Shown: positions 36,322 to 46,181, numbered from the stretch's first letter. The stretch is 64,000 nt of DNA from Dyella jiangningensis (GCF_003264855.1 NZ_NFZS01000004.1:620001-684000), one strand, 5' to 3'. Numbers and translations: made by a program. Notes: generated from the letters alone by a model not told the origin.

Positions 36322-39312
36322 TTAGAAGTCGTAGGTCACACCGAAGCGGATCGAACGCGGGTTGTTGTAACCACGCGGGCGACGGTAGTTCGGCTGCAGG
36401 TAGTACTCGTAGACGTAGGTTGGTTCCTGCCAGTTGAAGACGTTGTTCGCGTACACGCTAAACGCCAACTTGTTGTCCGCGAAATTCGGACGATATTCCA
36501 GGTTGAGCGATACGTTCTTCTGCCATGGCAGATCACCCGCGGTACCTGCCGGAGCCGGTTTGCCGCCGCACCAGTGATAGTACGGGCCGTTGTAGGCAGG
36601 AGCCGTCTCGTCCGGGCCGTAGTAGCCCGAGCAGTTGGTCGGCGCACCCGAGATCAGCGACACGAGACCTGACAAGTTCCATTCCTTCGAGAACTGGTAG
36701 GTACCGTAAGCCTTGAACTGGTGGGTGTGGTCATTGTGCTGGCGACCACCTGCGTACTCCATAAGCACCGGATAGTCCCAGTCCTGCGTGGCAGCGATGT
36801 CCTGCTGGCCGATGTCAGACTTCACCTGGCCTTCCGTGTTGCCGTAGCTGCGCGAGAAGGTGTACATGAAGCGACCCTGCCACTTGCCGTCGAACGGATG
36901 CTCGACGTACAGATCCAAGGCGTAGTAGTCGCGCTTGGCGTGCGCGAAACCAAGCTCCTTGGCGCTAAGCGTGAACTGCCCATAACCACCATTGCCGTCG
37001 GGCAGCTGGAACGTCGCACCACGGCCAGGGTTGAAGAAGTAGCAGCCACGCAGTTGGTCGGTATCGAGGCCAGCGGCTTCGGCCTTGTCGAAGAACAGCT
37101 GGTAGTTACAAGTGTCGTCGATGGCGTTCTTGAGGCTGCGGTAGGTCGCCTTGGCACCGTAGCTCCACTTGTCGTTGAACTGCTTGTCGAAACCGAGGAT
37201 GTACTCGTCCTGATACTGCGCTGTCAGCGAGCGGGCGGTCACCGTATTCGGATCCGGAGCCTGGCCATACTCGTTGTTCGCCGAGATCTGCGCACCCGGT
37301 CCCTTGATCGTATCGATCGGGGTCAGACCCGTCGGGTAGCCGGTTGCCGGGTCGATTCCGGTGTAGGTGTAGTACACACGGGTATAAAGCGAACCAGAAG
37401 CACCACGCAACGCCACGCTGGTCGGCAGCGCGAGGTAGTAGCGACCGGCATTACCGTAGACCTTGAAGCTGGAGTCGCCATTCACGTCCCAGCTGAAGCC
37501 AAGGCGGGGAGCCCACTGCGGCTTGGTCTGGCGGATGTAAGGTGCGCCATCGCTGTTGTAGTTGGTGAACTGGTCGTTACGCAGACCCAGCTTCACCAGC
37601 CAGCGGTCGCTGACCTGCCAGCTGTCTTCAATGTACTGCGCGCGCTGCTCCACGCGAACCGAGGCAGCGGTCTTGTAGAAGTACTGGTCGACGTAGTAAC
37701 CCTCGGCACCGCCCGGGTAAGCCCCTGGTGCATCCACCTGGCCCGAGATGATTTCCGAACTCGGGTTCGTCATCTGGCCGTATTCCCACATGTAACCCGC
37801 GTTCGTCGGGACGTAGTCGCCGTCGTTCAGGTCCTGCGTGCGCTGGTTGTCGATACCCACCGTAATGGTGTGGTCGCCCAGCACATAGCTCAGGTCGAGG
37901 CGGTAGTTGGCACCCTTGGTCTGGTGGGCCGGGTCCGTAGTGGTATCCACTGCCTGGGTGTTGCCGATACCCGTGGTGCTGCCGGAGATCGCAGGGTTCT
38001 GGCTGCTCGGTCCATAGATATAGATCAGGTTCGGATCAAAGCTGGACGACAGCTCCGAGTACAGGTCAGTCTTCTGCTTGCCGTACTGCGCCGACAACGT
38101 GAGGTTGTCGGTGATGTAGCTGGTGTACTTGGCGATCCACATCATCGCAGAAGTCTTGGTGTGCGTATCACCAAAGAGGTGATCACCCTGCGAGTGGCTG
38201 GTGCTGTCGTAGTCGTAGATCTCGCCGTTGTAGCTGTGCTTGGTCGAAGCGCCGGTGAGTTCCAGGATGTTGGTGTCGTTGATGTTCCAGTCGAGCTTGG
38301 TGTACCAGCTCGGGTCGTGGTAGGTGCGCTCGCGCGACGTACCCGACGACTTGGGATCGACATAAGTATCCTGGGACTTGCTCGCTTCTGCTGCAGCGAA
38401 GAAGAACAGCTTATCCTTGATCAGCGGACCACCGACATAGGCGTCAGCCGTAGTGTTCCAGCCCTTGTTGGCATTGCGATATTGATACAGCGCACCAGCC
38501 GAGTTGGAAATATTGTGCGGATCACCCTTGAGAGACTCGGGCGTCCACAGCACCTGACCACCAAAGTGCCACTCATTGGTACCACGCTTGCCGATCTGGT
38601 TGAGCACGCCACCGTCGGAACGGCCGTACATCGCGCTGTAGCCACCGTTGAGCATTTCCTGCTGCTCGATGGCACCATAAGGGAGTGAGAGACCACCCAG
38701 GCCGTTAAGCGGGTCGGTCACGTTCATGCCGTTGATGTAGTACGCGTTCTCGCTGACACCAGACCCACCGATCGAGACCAGTGGATTTCCAGTCGGGCCG
38801 GTAAAGAAGCTGCTGCCCTGTACCACACCCGGCGCCAACAGCGCGATGGCTTCAGCGGTGCGGGCTATCGGCAGCCTGTCCAGTTCGGCTGAGGTGATGA
38901 CCGTACGCGAGTCGACCGACGACACGTCGATAGCCGGCAGCGCGTTGGCCGTCACCGTGACAGAGGACAGTGCCTGCGCGTTAGCGGCAGAGGCAAACGA
39001 TACCTCGGTACCCGCGTTCACCGTCAGACCGACATTCTTACGGGTGTCTACGACTGCGCCATCCTTCTGAAGGGTGACCGTGTAGTTGCCGAGCGGAAGG
39101 TTCGTGATGCGATAGCGACCCGAGCTATCGACCGCCACTTGGCGGGTCATACCCGTGTCGTTGGCCACCGTTACCGTTTGGCCGGCTTCCGCCTGGCCGA
39201 AGATGCTACCGGTGGTCGACTGAGCAAAAGCGACGCCCGTCAGCCCCATGGTGAGCGCTATGGCCAGCGACGAGCGGCGGAGTGCAGCGCCGCGATTCTG
39301 GAAATGGAACAT
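36322..39312 (-). CDS. Oar-like TonB-dependent receptor, copy 1
   Basis: A 996-residue outer-membrane receptor. The order is: signal peptide (AIALTMGLTGVAFA-QST), a carboxypeptidase-regulatory-like domain (about 30-110, VDSSGRYRITNLPLGNYTVTLQKDG), a plug domain (about 125-245, with LLAPGVVQGSS and GVSENAYYINGMNVTDP), then a 22-strand barrel ending ...RFGVTYDF with terminal Phe. Oar-type receptors import unknown ligands or export proteases in other bacteria. It is a close paralogue of copy 2: the plug regions match almost residue by residue (NALPAIDVSSVDSRTVIT is shared), while the ligand-facing loops differ. GGAG upstream supports ATG 39312. No TonB box is evident. Confidence 0.92.
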   Translation of the reverse strand: MFHFQNRGAALRRSSLAIALTMGLTGVAFAQSTTGSIFGQAEAGQTVTVANDTGMTRQVAVDSSGRYRITNLPLGNYTVTLQKDGAVVDTRKNVGLTVNAGTEVSFASAANAQALSSVTVTANALPAIDVSSVDSRTVITSAELDRLPIARTAEAIALLAPGVVQGSSFFTGPTGNPLVSIGGSGVSENAYYINGMNVTDPLNGLGGLSLPYGAIEQQEMLNGGYSAMYGRSDGGVLNQIGKRGTNEWHFGGQVLWTPESLKGDPHNISNSAGALYQYRNANKGWNTTADAYVGGPLIKDKLFFFAAAEASKSQDTYVDPKSSGTSRERTYHDPSWYTKLDWNINDTNILELTGASTKHSYNGEIYDYDSTSHSQGDHLFGDTHTKTSAMMWIAKYTSYITDNLTLSAQYGKQKTDLYSELSSSFDPNLIYIYGPSSQNPAISGSTTGIGNTQAVDTTTDPAHQTKGANYRLDLSYVLGDHTITVGIDNQRTQDLNDGDYVPTNAGYMWEYGQMTNPSSEIISGQVDAPGAYPGGAEGYYVDQYFYKTAASVRVEQRAQYIEDSWQVSDRWLVKLGLRNDQFTNYNSDGAPYIRQTKPQWAPRLGFSWDVNGDSSFKVYGNAGRYYLALPTSVALRGASGSLYTRVYYTYTGIDPATGYPTGLTPIDTIKGPGAQISANNEYGQAPDPNTVTARSLTAQYQDEYILGFDKQFNDKWSYGAKATYRSLKNAIDDTCNYQLFFDKAEAAGLDTDQLRGCYFFNPGRGATFQLPDGNGGYGQFTLSAKELGFAHAKRDYYALDLYVEHPFDGKWQGRFMYTFSRSYGNTEGQVKSDIGQQDIAATQDWDYPVLMEYAGGRQHNDHTHQFKAYGTYQFSKEWNLSGLVSLISGAPTNCSGYYGPDETAPAYNGPYYHWCGGKPAPAGTAGDLPWQKNVSLNLEYRPNFADNKLAFSVYANNVFNWQEPTYVYEYYLQPNYRRPRGYNNPRSIRFGVTYDF

Positions 39313-39511
39313 CAGTTGGATCTCCCCGTTTTAGCCCGATAAAAGGGCAAAAGATGCCTGCCGTTCGCCTGACTGGCGATCGGTTCAAGTTGCCGTCTGG
39401 TGCGGTTCTGTCAGGCCCCCCTGCAGAAACCACCCTCCCCCCCTGGTGCGACGTAGTTGCTTGCGAACAGTTTTGAAAAACCTGTACTCAAGCTGTCGAC
39501 AACAGAGCTTG
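39313..39511 (-). promoter_or_regulatory. About 200-nt 5' leader of TonB receptor copy 1
   Basis: The stretch from the inferred transcript start to the ATG shares blocks with the leader of copy 2: TGCAGG and GGG runs with CCTGCC/CCTGAC, CTTTTGCCC followed by GGGCT hairpin arms, and a closing GGGGAGATCCA ribosome site. Conservation outside the coding region suggests shared control or an RNA structure. Confidence 0.6.
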
Positions 39512-39517
39512 GCGACG

Positions 39518-39547
39518 AAGGTAGAGTGTTTTCTTACGGAATGTCAA
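39518..39547 (-). promoter_or_regulatory. Sigma-70 promoter of TonB receptor copy 1
   Basis: On the minus strand TTGACA (39547-39542) is followed after 18 nt by TACCTT (39523-39518). The spacer (TTCCGTAAGAAAACACTC) is almost identical to that of copy 2. The -35 is perfect. Sequence between it and the terminator at 39672 is more AT-rich and has no gene. Confidence 0.8.
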
Positions 39548-39671
39548 CTTGCCGCAAGGATCGATTAACGAAAACTTGCTCTTTGCGCTATTTCGTACGC
39601 TGCCGTTTCGGCTGTAACTATCGGTTCTTCGGAAAGAAATTGGCCCGACCGGCTCGCTAAGGCACACGCAC

Positions 39672-39701
39672 AAAAAAAAGCCGCCAGCGATGACTGGCGG
39701 C
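39672..39701 (-). terminator. Rho-independent terminator of TonB receptor copy 2
   Basis: GCCGCCAG and CTGGCGGC form a stem with a 6-nt loop, followed on the minus strand by eight T, about 100 bp beyond the stop at 39802. The receptors therefore have separate transcripts. Confidence 0.92.
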
Positions 39702-39801
39702 CCGGGAAGAGGATCCATGCGCGTCTTTCTGTGGCTCGACGCTGCATGCGGTTGCCCCGAAGGGCAACCGCGTGGTCAGGCGTGTCGTTCTGCTTGCTGT
39801 C

Positions 39802-42800
39802 TTAGAAGTCGTACGTGACCGAGAAACGACCGTAACGCGGCGTGGTCTGGTACAGCGCGGCGCCGTAGGTGTTGGACACCGTGTAGCGGCCGCTCTCATA
39901 CGTCGCATCGAGCACGGTCGGCTTGCGCTCGTTCAACACATTGAACATGTTGAAGTTGAACGCCAGCTTCTGGTCGGCGAAGGACGGACGGTAGGTCACG
40001 CCCAGATCCAGGAACTTGGTCCAGGGCAGGCGGCCGTTCGTGCCCAGCGTGCTCGGCTCGCCGCCGCACCAGCGGTACTTGGACTTGTAACCCGACGGAT
40101 CGCTTTCATTGGTGCCGTAGTAGCCCAGACAGGCCTTCGGCGCACCGGACATCATGCGGATCGCACCGGACACCATCCACTCCGGCGAGATCTGGTACGA
40201 GCCGTAGGCCTTCAGCTGGTGCGTGCGATCGTTCGAAAGCAGGCCGTTGCTGTTGACCATCAGGGCCGGGGTATCCCAGTCCTGCGTCTTGGACACGTCG
40301 TCCTGGCCGATGGTGGAGAGCACCTGGCCTTCCGTGTTGCCGTAGCTGCGCGAGAACGTGTAGTCGACGCGACCCATCCACTTGCCGTCGAACGGATGCT
40401 CCAGGAACAGATCCAGCGCGTAGTACTTGCGCTTGGCGCCGGTGGAGAAGCCCCAGTCGCTGGTCGACATGCTGACCTTGGAGTAGCCGCTGCCGTTGGC
40501 GTTCTTCAGCAGGAAGGTGTTGTTCTCGCCCGGGTTGAAGATCAGGCAGCCGTCGGGAATGACGACGCTGTCCGGGTCGATGCCGCTCTTTTCCACCTTC
40601 GCCGCCAGCGCATCCGGATCGCACACGTCGTCGATCGAGGTCTGCAGCTTGCGCAAGGTCACCTTGGCGCCGGCCACCCAGCTCGTGCCCAGCATCTTGT
40701 TGAAGCCCAGGATGGCTTCGTCCTGATACTGCGATTTCAGGTTCGACGCAGCGACCGACTTCGGATCCGGCGCAACGCCGTACTCGCCATTGGTCGACAC
40801 CGGACCGGGGCCCATGGCCTTCAGGCCGGTAGGCGCACCATTGGCGTCGATGCCGCTGTAGGTGAAGTACTCATAGGTGAAGGTCGACGCCGAAGCGCCG
40901 CGGATCGCCACGCTGTTGGGCAGCGCGAGGTAGTAGCGGCCGAGGTTGCCGAACACCTTGAAGGTAGAGTCACCGAACACGTCCCAGCTGAAGCCCAGAC
41001 GCGGTGCCCACTGGTCCTTCTGGTCGACGTATTTCTGCGCGGCGCTGTTGTAGTTGGTGAACTGGTCGTTGCGCAGACCCAGCTTCACCATCCAGCGGTC
41101 GTTGATCTGCCAGGTGTCTTCGAGGTACTGGGCCTTCTGGTCCACCGCCATGCTGGTGGTGGTCTGGAAGATGTAGCGCGCGGCGTAATAGCCGCGGCCG
41201 CCCGGAGCACCCACGTCGAACGCCGGCTGGATCGGCACGTTTTCCTTGCCTGCAGCGGCCTTGTAGTAGATCCAGGCGTAACCCGGGCCGCTCACCTGCT
41301 GGCCTTCGTTGATCGCCTTGTAGTGCATGTTGTCGATACCGCCGGACAACAGGTGATCGCCGAGCTTGTACTCCAGGTCGAGGCGCAGGCCGTGGGTCTT
41401 GTTCTTCGCACCCGGGTCCTTCACGTACAGCACCGAGTTCGAGTTGCGGATCGGGGTGCCGCCGGTGATGAGCGGATCCTGGTTGGTCACGCCGCTGAGG
41501 TAGTTCTGCGTGGTGGTCAGGCCCGGCGTGTTCGAGTAGTCGATCGCGCGGTTCTGGCCGTAGGTCGCGGTGAACGTCAGGTTGTCGGTGATGTAGCTGG
41601 TGTACTTGCCGACGTAGATGTCCGAACCCGTCTTGGTCGACGTGTCATAGCCGGCAAAGCCGCCTTCCACGCCGGTCTTGTAGTCGTACTTGTACAGCGA
41701 GCCGCTGTATTCGGTCTTGTTGGAGATACCGGTCAGCTCGAGGATGTTGCTGTCGTTGATGTTCCAGTCGAGCTTGGCGTAGTACTTGGGAATGTCGTAC
41801 TTGTAGTAGGTGTTCGCAGGCACGGCCGCCGCCGACGTGGAGGTCGACTTGCCTTCCTGGCGCTCGGCTTCCGCCGCCACGAAGAAGTACAGCTTGTCCT
41901 TGATCAGCGGACCGCCCACGTAGGCGTCATAGGTGCGATTCCACTTCACGTTGTCCTTGCGCGAGCGGTACAGCGTGCCCGGCAGGTTCTTGTTGGTGTA
42001 GCCGTAGCCTGCCGGCAGCTGCTCGTTCGGGTAGTAGATGCTCTTGGGGTCTTCCGCGAGGAACTTGGGCGCCCACAACACCTGGCCACCGAAGTGCCAT
42101 TCGTTGGTGCCGCGCTTGCCGACCTGGCTGATCACACCGCCGTCGGAACGGCCGTACATGGCGCTGTAGCCGCCGGTGTAGATTTCCTGCTGGTCGATCG
42201 CGCCGTATGGCATGCCGACGCCGCCGAGGTTCTTCAGCGGATCACTGGAGTTGTAGCCGTTGACGTAATACGCGTTCTCGCTGACCGACGAACCGCCGAA
42301 GGACACCACCGACGAACCCGCGGTCTGGCCGCTGAAATAGCTGCTGCCCTGGACCACGCCCGGGGCGAGCAGCGCGATCGCTTCGGCGCTGCGGCCGAGC
42401 GGCAGGCGCTCGAGGTCCTGCGAGGTGATCACCGTGCGCGAGTCCACCGACGAGACGTCGATGGCCGGCAGCGCATTGGCCGTCACGGTCACCGAGGAAA
42501 GCGCCTGGGCATTGGCGGCCGAGGCAAACGACACTTCCGTACCGGCGTTCACCGTGATGGCGACGTCCTTGCGGCTATCGACCGTGGCACCGTCCTTCTG
42601 CAGCGTGACCGAATAGGTGCCGAGCGGCAGGTTGCTGATGCGGTAGCGACCCGACTGGTCGACCGTGGCCGAGCGGGTGATACCGGTGGAACCGGAGACC
42701 GTCACCGTCTCGCCGGCTTCCGCCTGGCCAAAGATGGTGCCGGTGGTGGACTGGGCGAACGCCACGCCCGCCAGGCTCATGGTCAGCGCAGCAGCAAGCG

Positions 42801-42846
42801 TCGAACGACGCAGCAGGACGGCCCTGTTCAACGAACTAAAACTCAT
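39802..42846 (-). CDS. Oar-like TonB-dependent receptor, copy 2
   Basis: A 1014-residue receptor with the same domain order as copy 1: signal peptide (AAALTMSLAGVAFA-QST), carboxypeptidase-regulatory-like domain, plug (LLAPGVVQGSSYFSG, VSENAYYVNGYNSSDP) and barrel ending RFSVTYDF. It is about 20 residues longer and differs mainly in extracellular loops. GGGGAG upstream fixes ATG 42846; the frame is open to 43083, where it passes through the promoter. No co-transcribed transporter, peptidase or sigma/anti-sigma gene is adjacent. Confidence 0.93.
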   Translation of the reverse strand: MSFSSLNRAVLLRRSTLAAALTMSLAGVAFAQSTTGTIFGQAEAGETVTVSGSTGITRSATVDQSGRYRISNLPLGTYSVTLQKDGATVDSRKDVAITVNAGTEVSFASAANAQALSSVTVTANALPAIDVSSVDSRTVITSQDLERLPLGRSAEAIALLAPGVVQGSSYFSGQTAGSSVVSFGGSSVSENAYYVNGYNSSDPLKNLGGVGMPYGAIDQQEIYTGGYSAMYGRSDGGVISQVGKRGTNEWHFGGQVLWAPKFLAEDPKSIYYPNEQLPAGYGYTNKNLPGTLYRSRKDNVKWNRTYDAYVGGPLIKDKLYFFVAAEAERQEGKSTSTSAAAVPANTYYKYDIPKYYAKLDWNINDSNILELTGISNKTEYSGSLYKYDYKTGVEGGFAGYDTSTKTGSDIYVGKYTSYITDNLTFTATYGQNRAIDYSNTPGLTTTQNYLSGVTNQDPLITGGTPIRNSNSVLYVKDPGAKNKTHGLRLDLEYKLGDHLLSGGIDNMHYKAINEGQQVSGPGYAWIYYKAAAGKENVPIQPAFDVGAPGGRGYYAARYIFQTTTSMAVDQKAQYLEDTWQINDRWMVKLGLRNDQFTNYNSAAQKYVDQKDQWAPRLGFSWDVFGDSTFKVFGNLGRYYLALPNSVAIRGASASTFTYEYFTYSGIDANGAPTGLKAMGPGPVSTNGEYGVAPDPKSVAASNLKSQYQDEAILGFNKMLGTSWVAGAKVTLRKLQTSIDDVCDPDALAAKVEKSGIDPDSVVIPDGCLIFNPGENNTFLLKNANGSGYSKVSMSTSDWGFSTGAKRKYYALDLFLEHPFDGKWMGRVDYTFSRSYGNTEGQVLSTIGQDDVSKTQDWDTPALMVNSNGLLSNDRTHQLKAYGSYQISPEWMVSGAIRMMSGAPKACLGYYGTNESDPSGYKSKYRWCGGEPSTLGTNGRLPWTKFLDLGVTYRPSFADQKLAFNFNMFNVLNERKPTVLDATYESGRYTVSNTYGAALYQTTPRYGRFSVTYDF

Positions 42847-43047
42847 CTGGATCTCCCCAAGCAGCCCATAAATTTGGGCAAAAGAAACCTGCCGCTCGTC
42901 CTCGGGACGACCGGAGTCAGCTAGCTTCCAGTGCGGATCTGGCAGGCTCCCCCTGCAGAACCACCCCCGTTTCCCCCTTGTGCGGCGAGCAGTTCCTTGC
43001 GCCAAGCCGTTCTTAGCCTGACTCAAGACTGTCGTCCGGATGAGGGA
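42847..43047 (-). promoter_or_regulatory. About 200-nt 5' leader of TonB receptor copy 2
   Basis: Counterpart of 39313-39511 and nearly equal in length. Shared blocks: GGTGGTTCTGCAGGGGGAGC, GGCAGGTTTCTTTTGCCC, a GGGC hairpin arm, and GGGGAGATCCA before the ATG. Confidence 0.6.
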
Positions 43048-43053
43048 ATCGTG

Positions 43054-43083
43054 AAGGTAGAGCGTTTTCTTACGAAATGTCAA
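43054..43083 (-). promoter_or_regulatory. Sigma-70 promoter of TonB receptor copy 2
   Basis: On the minus strand TTGACA (43083-43078), 18-nt spacer, TACCTT (43059-43054). The boxes and most of the spacer match the copy-1 promoter. From here to the secF terminator (43084-43277) I see no gene. Confidence 0.8.
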
Positions 43084-43277
43084 CTTTTTGTAACAGTATT
43101 TGGCAATTTCTTGCGATTCATGCCGTCAGGGATTTCTGACCGACTGAGCACCACAGGAGCCGATGTGCCTATCCGTGCCGCGGCGTCGCCACTCTCACGA
43201 CGTTCTCAAGGCCCTGCCGTCGGCCACTGGCAAAGGGCAACGCCTCGCTAAGTGCGCGCCGCGATGACGACGGCACC

Positions 43278-43310
43278 AAAAAAAAACGGCCCGGTGATCC
43301 CGGGCCGTTT
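43278..43310 (-). terminator. Rho-independent terminator of the yajC-secD-secF operon
   Basis: ACGGCCCGG and CCGGGCCGT pair around 5 nt; a run of nine T follows on the minus strand. It lies 26 bp after the secF stop. Confidence 0.93.
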
Positions 43311-43335
43311 CGTCCAGCACGTAATGGAGCAAACC

Positions 43336-44292
43336 TCAGGGCCGGCGCGCCAGCTCCGGGTTTTCCTTGGTCTTGGGCATCAGGTCCTGCTTGGACACGC
43401 CGAGCCAAAGCAGGATCGGGCTGGCCACGAAGATCGAGGACAGCGTGCCGACCAGGATGCCGATCAGCATGGTGATGGCGAAGCCGTGCACCACCGGACC
43501 GCCGAAGAAGTACAGCGCGGCCATGGTGATCGCCGTGAACAGCGCGGTGATGATGGTTCGCGACAGCGTGTTGTTGATCGAGCGGTTGAGGATCTCTTCC
43601 GGCTCGGCCTTGCGGGCCAGGCGGAACAGTTCGCGCACGCGGTCGAACACCACGACCTTGTCGTTGATCGAGTAACCGATCACCGCCAGCACCGAGGCGA
43701 GCACGGTGAGGTCGAACTCGCGCTGCACCAGCGCGAACACACCGACCGTGATCAGCGCATCGTGCAGTTCGGTGACGATGGCCGCCACGGCGAAGCGCCA
43801 TTCGAAGCGGATGCCCAGGTACAGGCCGATGCCGAGCATCACCACCAGCGCGGCCATGATGCCGTCGCTGCGCAGCTCGTCACCCACGGTCGAGCTCACG
43901 TAGTCGCGGCTCTTGATGCTCACGTCCGGGCGGCTCGCCTTGAGCACGCCGGTGGTCACCGCGGAGACCTTGTCGAGGTTGATCTTGCCGGCTTCGTCCT
44001 TCATCACCGCCGTGGGCTGGAAGCGCACCGACACTTCGCGCGTGCCACCCAGGCTGGCGACCAGCGAATGCTCGATGCCGCCCTTTTCCAGTGCTTCCTG
44101 CACTTCGGCCGTGGTTACCGGATTTTCATAGTCCACCACCAGCGACACGCCGCCGGTGAAGTCCAGGCCGTAGTTCAGGCCCTTGATCGCGATGAGCCCG
44201 AAGGACACCGCCATCAGCAGGATGGCGATGCCCACGCTGATCTTCCTCATGCCGAGGAAGTTGACGTTCGCGTTGTGGTTGAAGATTTCCAT
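43336..44292 (-). CDS. secF: Protein translocase subunit SecF
   Basis: A 318-residue SecF with six hydrophobic segments. LNYGLDFTGGVSLVVDY is the family start, GYSINDKVVVFDRVREL the conserved segment in TM4-5, and RTIITALFTAITMAALYFFGG follows. SecDF draws on the proton gradient to pull exported chains from SecYEG. It is 17 bp after secD. Confidence 0.96.
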   Translation of the reverse strand: MEIFNHNANVNFLGMRKISVGIAILLMAVSFGLIAIKGLNYGLDFTGGVSLVVDYENPVTTAEVQEALEKGGIEHSLVASLGGTREVSVRFQPTAVMKDEAGKINLDKVSAVTTGVLKASRPDVSIKSRDYVSSTVGDELRSDGIMAALVVMLGIGLYLGIRFEWRFAVAAIVTELHDALITVGVFALVQREFDLTVLASVLAVIGYSINDKVVVFDRVRELFRLARKAEPEEILNRSINNTLSRTIITALFTAITMAALYFFGGPVVHGFAITMLIGILVGTLSSIFVASPILLWLGVSKQDLMPKTKENPELARRP

Positions 44293-44309
44293 GTTGTGTT
44301 CTCTTTACC

Positions 44310-46181
44310 TCAAACGCTCAGCGTCTTGAGCTTGCGATGACCGTGGATCAGCGCCGTGATCGCATGCGTCACAGTGACCGAGGTGAACATCGAGGTGAGG
44401 ATGCCGATCAGCAGCGTGATGCCGAAGCCCTTGATCGGGCCCGAGCCCATCGTGGTCAGCGCCAGCGCGGCGATCAGGTGGGTGACGTTGGCGTCGAGAA
44501 TGGTCGCCCATGCCTTGTCGTAGCCGGCGCGGATCGCCGCCAGCGGCGTGGAGCCGTTGCGCAGTTCCTCTCGCACGCGCTCGCAGATCAGCACGTTGGC
44601 GTCGATCGCCATGCCCAGCGTGAGCACGATACCGGCGATACCCGGCATGGTCAGCGTCACGCCCACGGCCGACATCACGGCCACCAGGATCACCAGGTTG
44701 AAAAACAGCGCAACGTCGGCGACGAGGCCGAAGAGCTTGTAGTAGAGCGCCGCGGCCAGCAGCACCAGCGCCAGGCCGATCATCACCGCGTGCAGGCCCT
44801 TCTCGATGTTGTCCTGGCCGAGGCTGGGACCAATCACGCGCTCTTCGACGATGTCGATCGGCGCCGCCAGCGAGCCGCCCTTGAGCAGCAGCGCCAGCTC
44901 GGAGGCTTCCTTCGGGCTGCGCAGGCCGGTGGTCTGGAAGTTCTTGCCGAACACGCCGTTGATGGTGGCGTAGTTGATCACCTCTTCGGTGATCTTCGGC
45001 GTGCGCACTTCCTTGCCGTCGACGATCTTGGTCTCGACCACGCGCTCCACGTACACCACGCCCATCGGCTTGCCGACGTTGCCGGTGGTGAAGTCCAGCA
45101 TCTTCTTCGCGCCGGCCGAGTTCAGCGTCACCGACACGGCGGGCGAGCCGCTCTGCTGGTCGAAGGTGGAGGACGCATCGACCAGCTGGTCGCCGGTGAC
45201 GATGATGTTCTTGCTCAAGAGGTACGGCTGGCCTTCGCGCCCCTTGTACAGGCGCGCATCCGGCGGAACGATGCCCGAGCGCTGCGCCTCGATGGCCTGC
45301 TGCGGCGTGCCGTAACCCGCGCGGTATTCCAGCGTGGCGGTGGCGCCGATCAGCTTCTTCGCCTCTGCCGTGTCCTGCACGCCGGCCAGCTCGACCACGA
45401 TGCGGCTGTCACCCTGCTGCTGGATGATCGGCTCGGACACGCCCAGCGCGTTGATACGGTTGCGCAGCGTGCCCAGGTTCTGGCGGATGGTGTTGAGCGA
45501 CAGCTCGCGCAATTTGTCCGGACGTACCGTGGCGTTGAGCGGATAGCGGTCGCCGGTGGCGTTGCCGTCCTGCACGCTGAGATCGGGATATTCGGTGCCA
45601 ATGAAAGTGGCGGCGGCCACGCGGTCCTCATTGGACTTCAACACCACCAGCACGCCCTGGCCGCGCTGGCTGGCGCGCGTCACGGACTCATAGCGGATGT
45701 TCTTTTCGCGCAGCAGGCTGCGGATGTCGTCGGCATAGCGCGTTTCCTGCTTGTCGATCACGTCGTTCTGATCGACCTGCATCAGGAAGTGCACGCCACC
45801 CTGCAGGTCCAGGCCCAGCGGCATCGACTTGGCGCCAATCGCGCTGAGCCAGTTCGGCACGGTGGACTTGAGGTTGAACGCGACCGTGTAGTCATCGCCC
45901 AGGGACGCCTTGATCGCGTCCGCAGCGCTCTTCTGCACGTCGGCGTTGGCGAAACTGGCGAGCAGGTGGTCGCCCTTGATCTCGATGCCCGTGCTGGCGA
46001 CGTTCGCCTTCTTCAGGGCATCGGACACCTTCTGCTCGAGCGCCTGGTCGACCGTGCCATTGCGGTTCGCCGTGATCTGCACGGCAGGCACCGGCAGGAA
46101 CACATTGGGCAGCGCATAGACAATGCCGAGCACCAGTACGATGGCGACCAGCGCGTATTTCCAGCGTGGAAAATCACTCAT
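44310..46181 (-). CDS. secD: Protein translocase subunit SecD
   Basis: A 623-residue SecD. A first membrane segment (about 9-28), SMPLGLDLQGGVHFLMQVD, the periplasmic P1 head domain, then a C-terminal RND-like membrane domain with GLALVLLAAALYYKLFGLVADVALF and the conserved GMAIDANVLICERVREEL. Complete in length. It begins 92 bp after yajC. Confidence 0.96.
   Translation of the reverse strand: MSDFPRWKYALVAIVLVLGIVYALPNVFLPVPAVQITANRNGTVDQALEQKVSDALKKANVASTGIEIKGDHLLASFANADVQKSAADAIKASLGDDYTVAFNLKSTVPNWLSAIGAKSMPLGLDLQGGVHFLMQVDQNDVIDKQETRYADDIRSLLREKNIRYESVTRASQRGQGVLVVLKSNEDRVAAATFIGTEYPDLSVQDGNATGDRYPLNATVRPDKLRELSLNTIRQNLGTLRNRINALGVSEPIIQQQGDSRIVVELAGVQDTAEAKKLIGATATLEYRAGYGTPQQAIEAQRSGIVPPDARLYKGREGQPYLLSKNIIVTGDQLVDASSTFDQQSGSPAVSVTLNSAGAKKMLDFTTGNVGKPMGVVYVERVVETKIVDGKEVRTPKITEEVINYATINGVFGKNFQTTGLRSPKEASELALLLKGGSLAAPIDIVEERVIGPSLGQDNIEKGLHAVMIGLALVLLAAALYYKLFGLVADVALFFNLVILVAVMSAVGVTLTMPGIAGIVLTLGMAIDANVLICERVREELRNGSTPLAAIRAGYDKAWATILDANVTHLIAALALTTMGSGPIKGFGITLLIGILTSMFTSVTVTHAITALIHGHRKLKTLSV

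Noticed and set aside
36721-38688. A 655-codon plus-strand frame opposite TonB receptor copy 1
   Set aside because: Antisense shadow in high-GC DNA; translation has no fold-like pattern and the minus-strand receptor is clear.
39772-42924. A 1050-codon open frame on the plus strand opposite TonB receptor copy 2
   Set aside because: It is an antisense shadow of the receptor gene: no ribosome site, no recognisable domain, low-complexity Arg/Val/His-rich translation, and a terminator and promoter on the minus strand within it.
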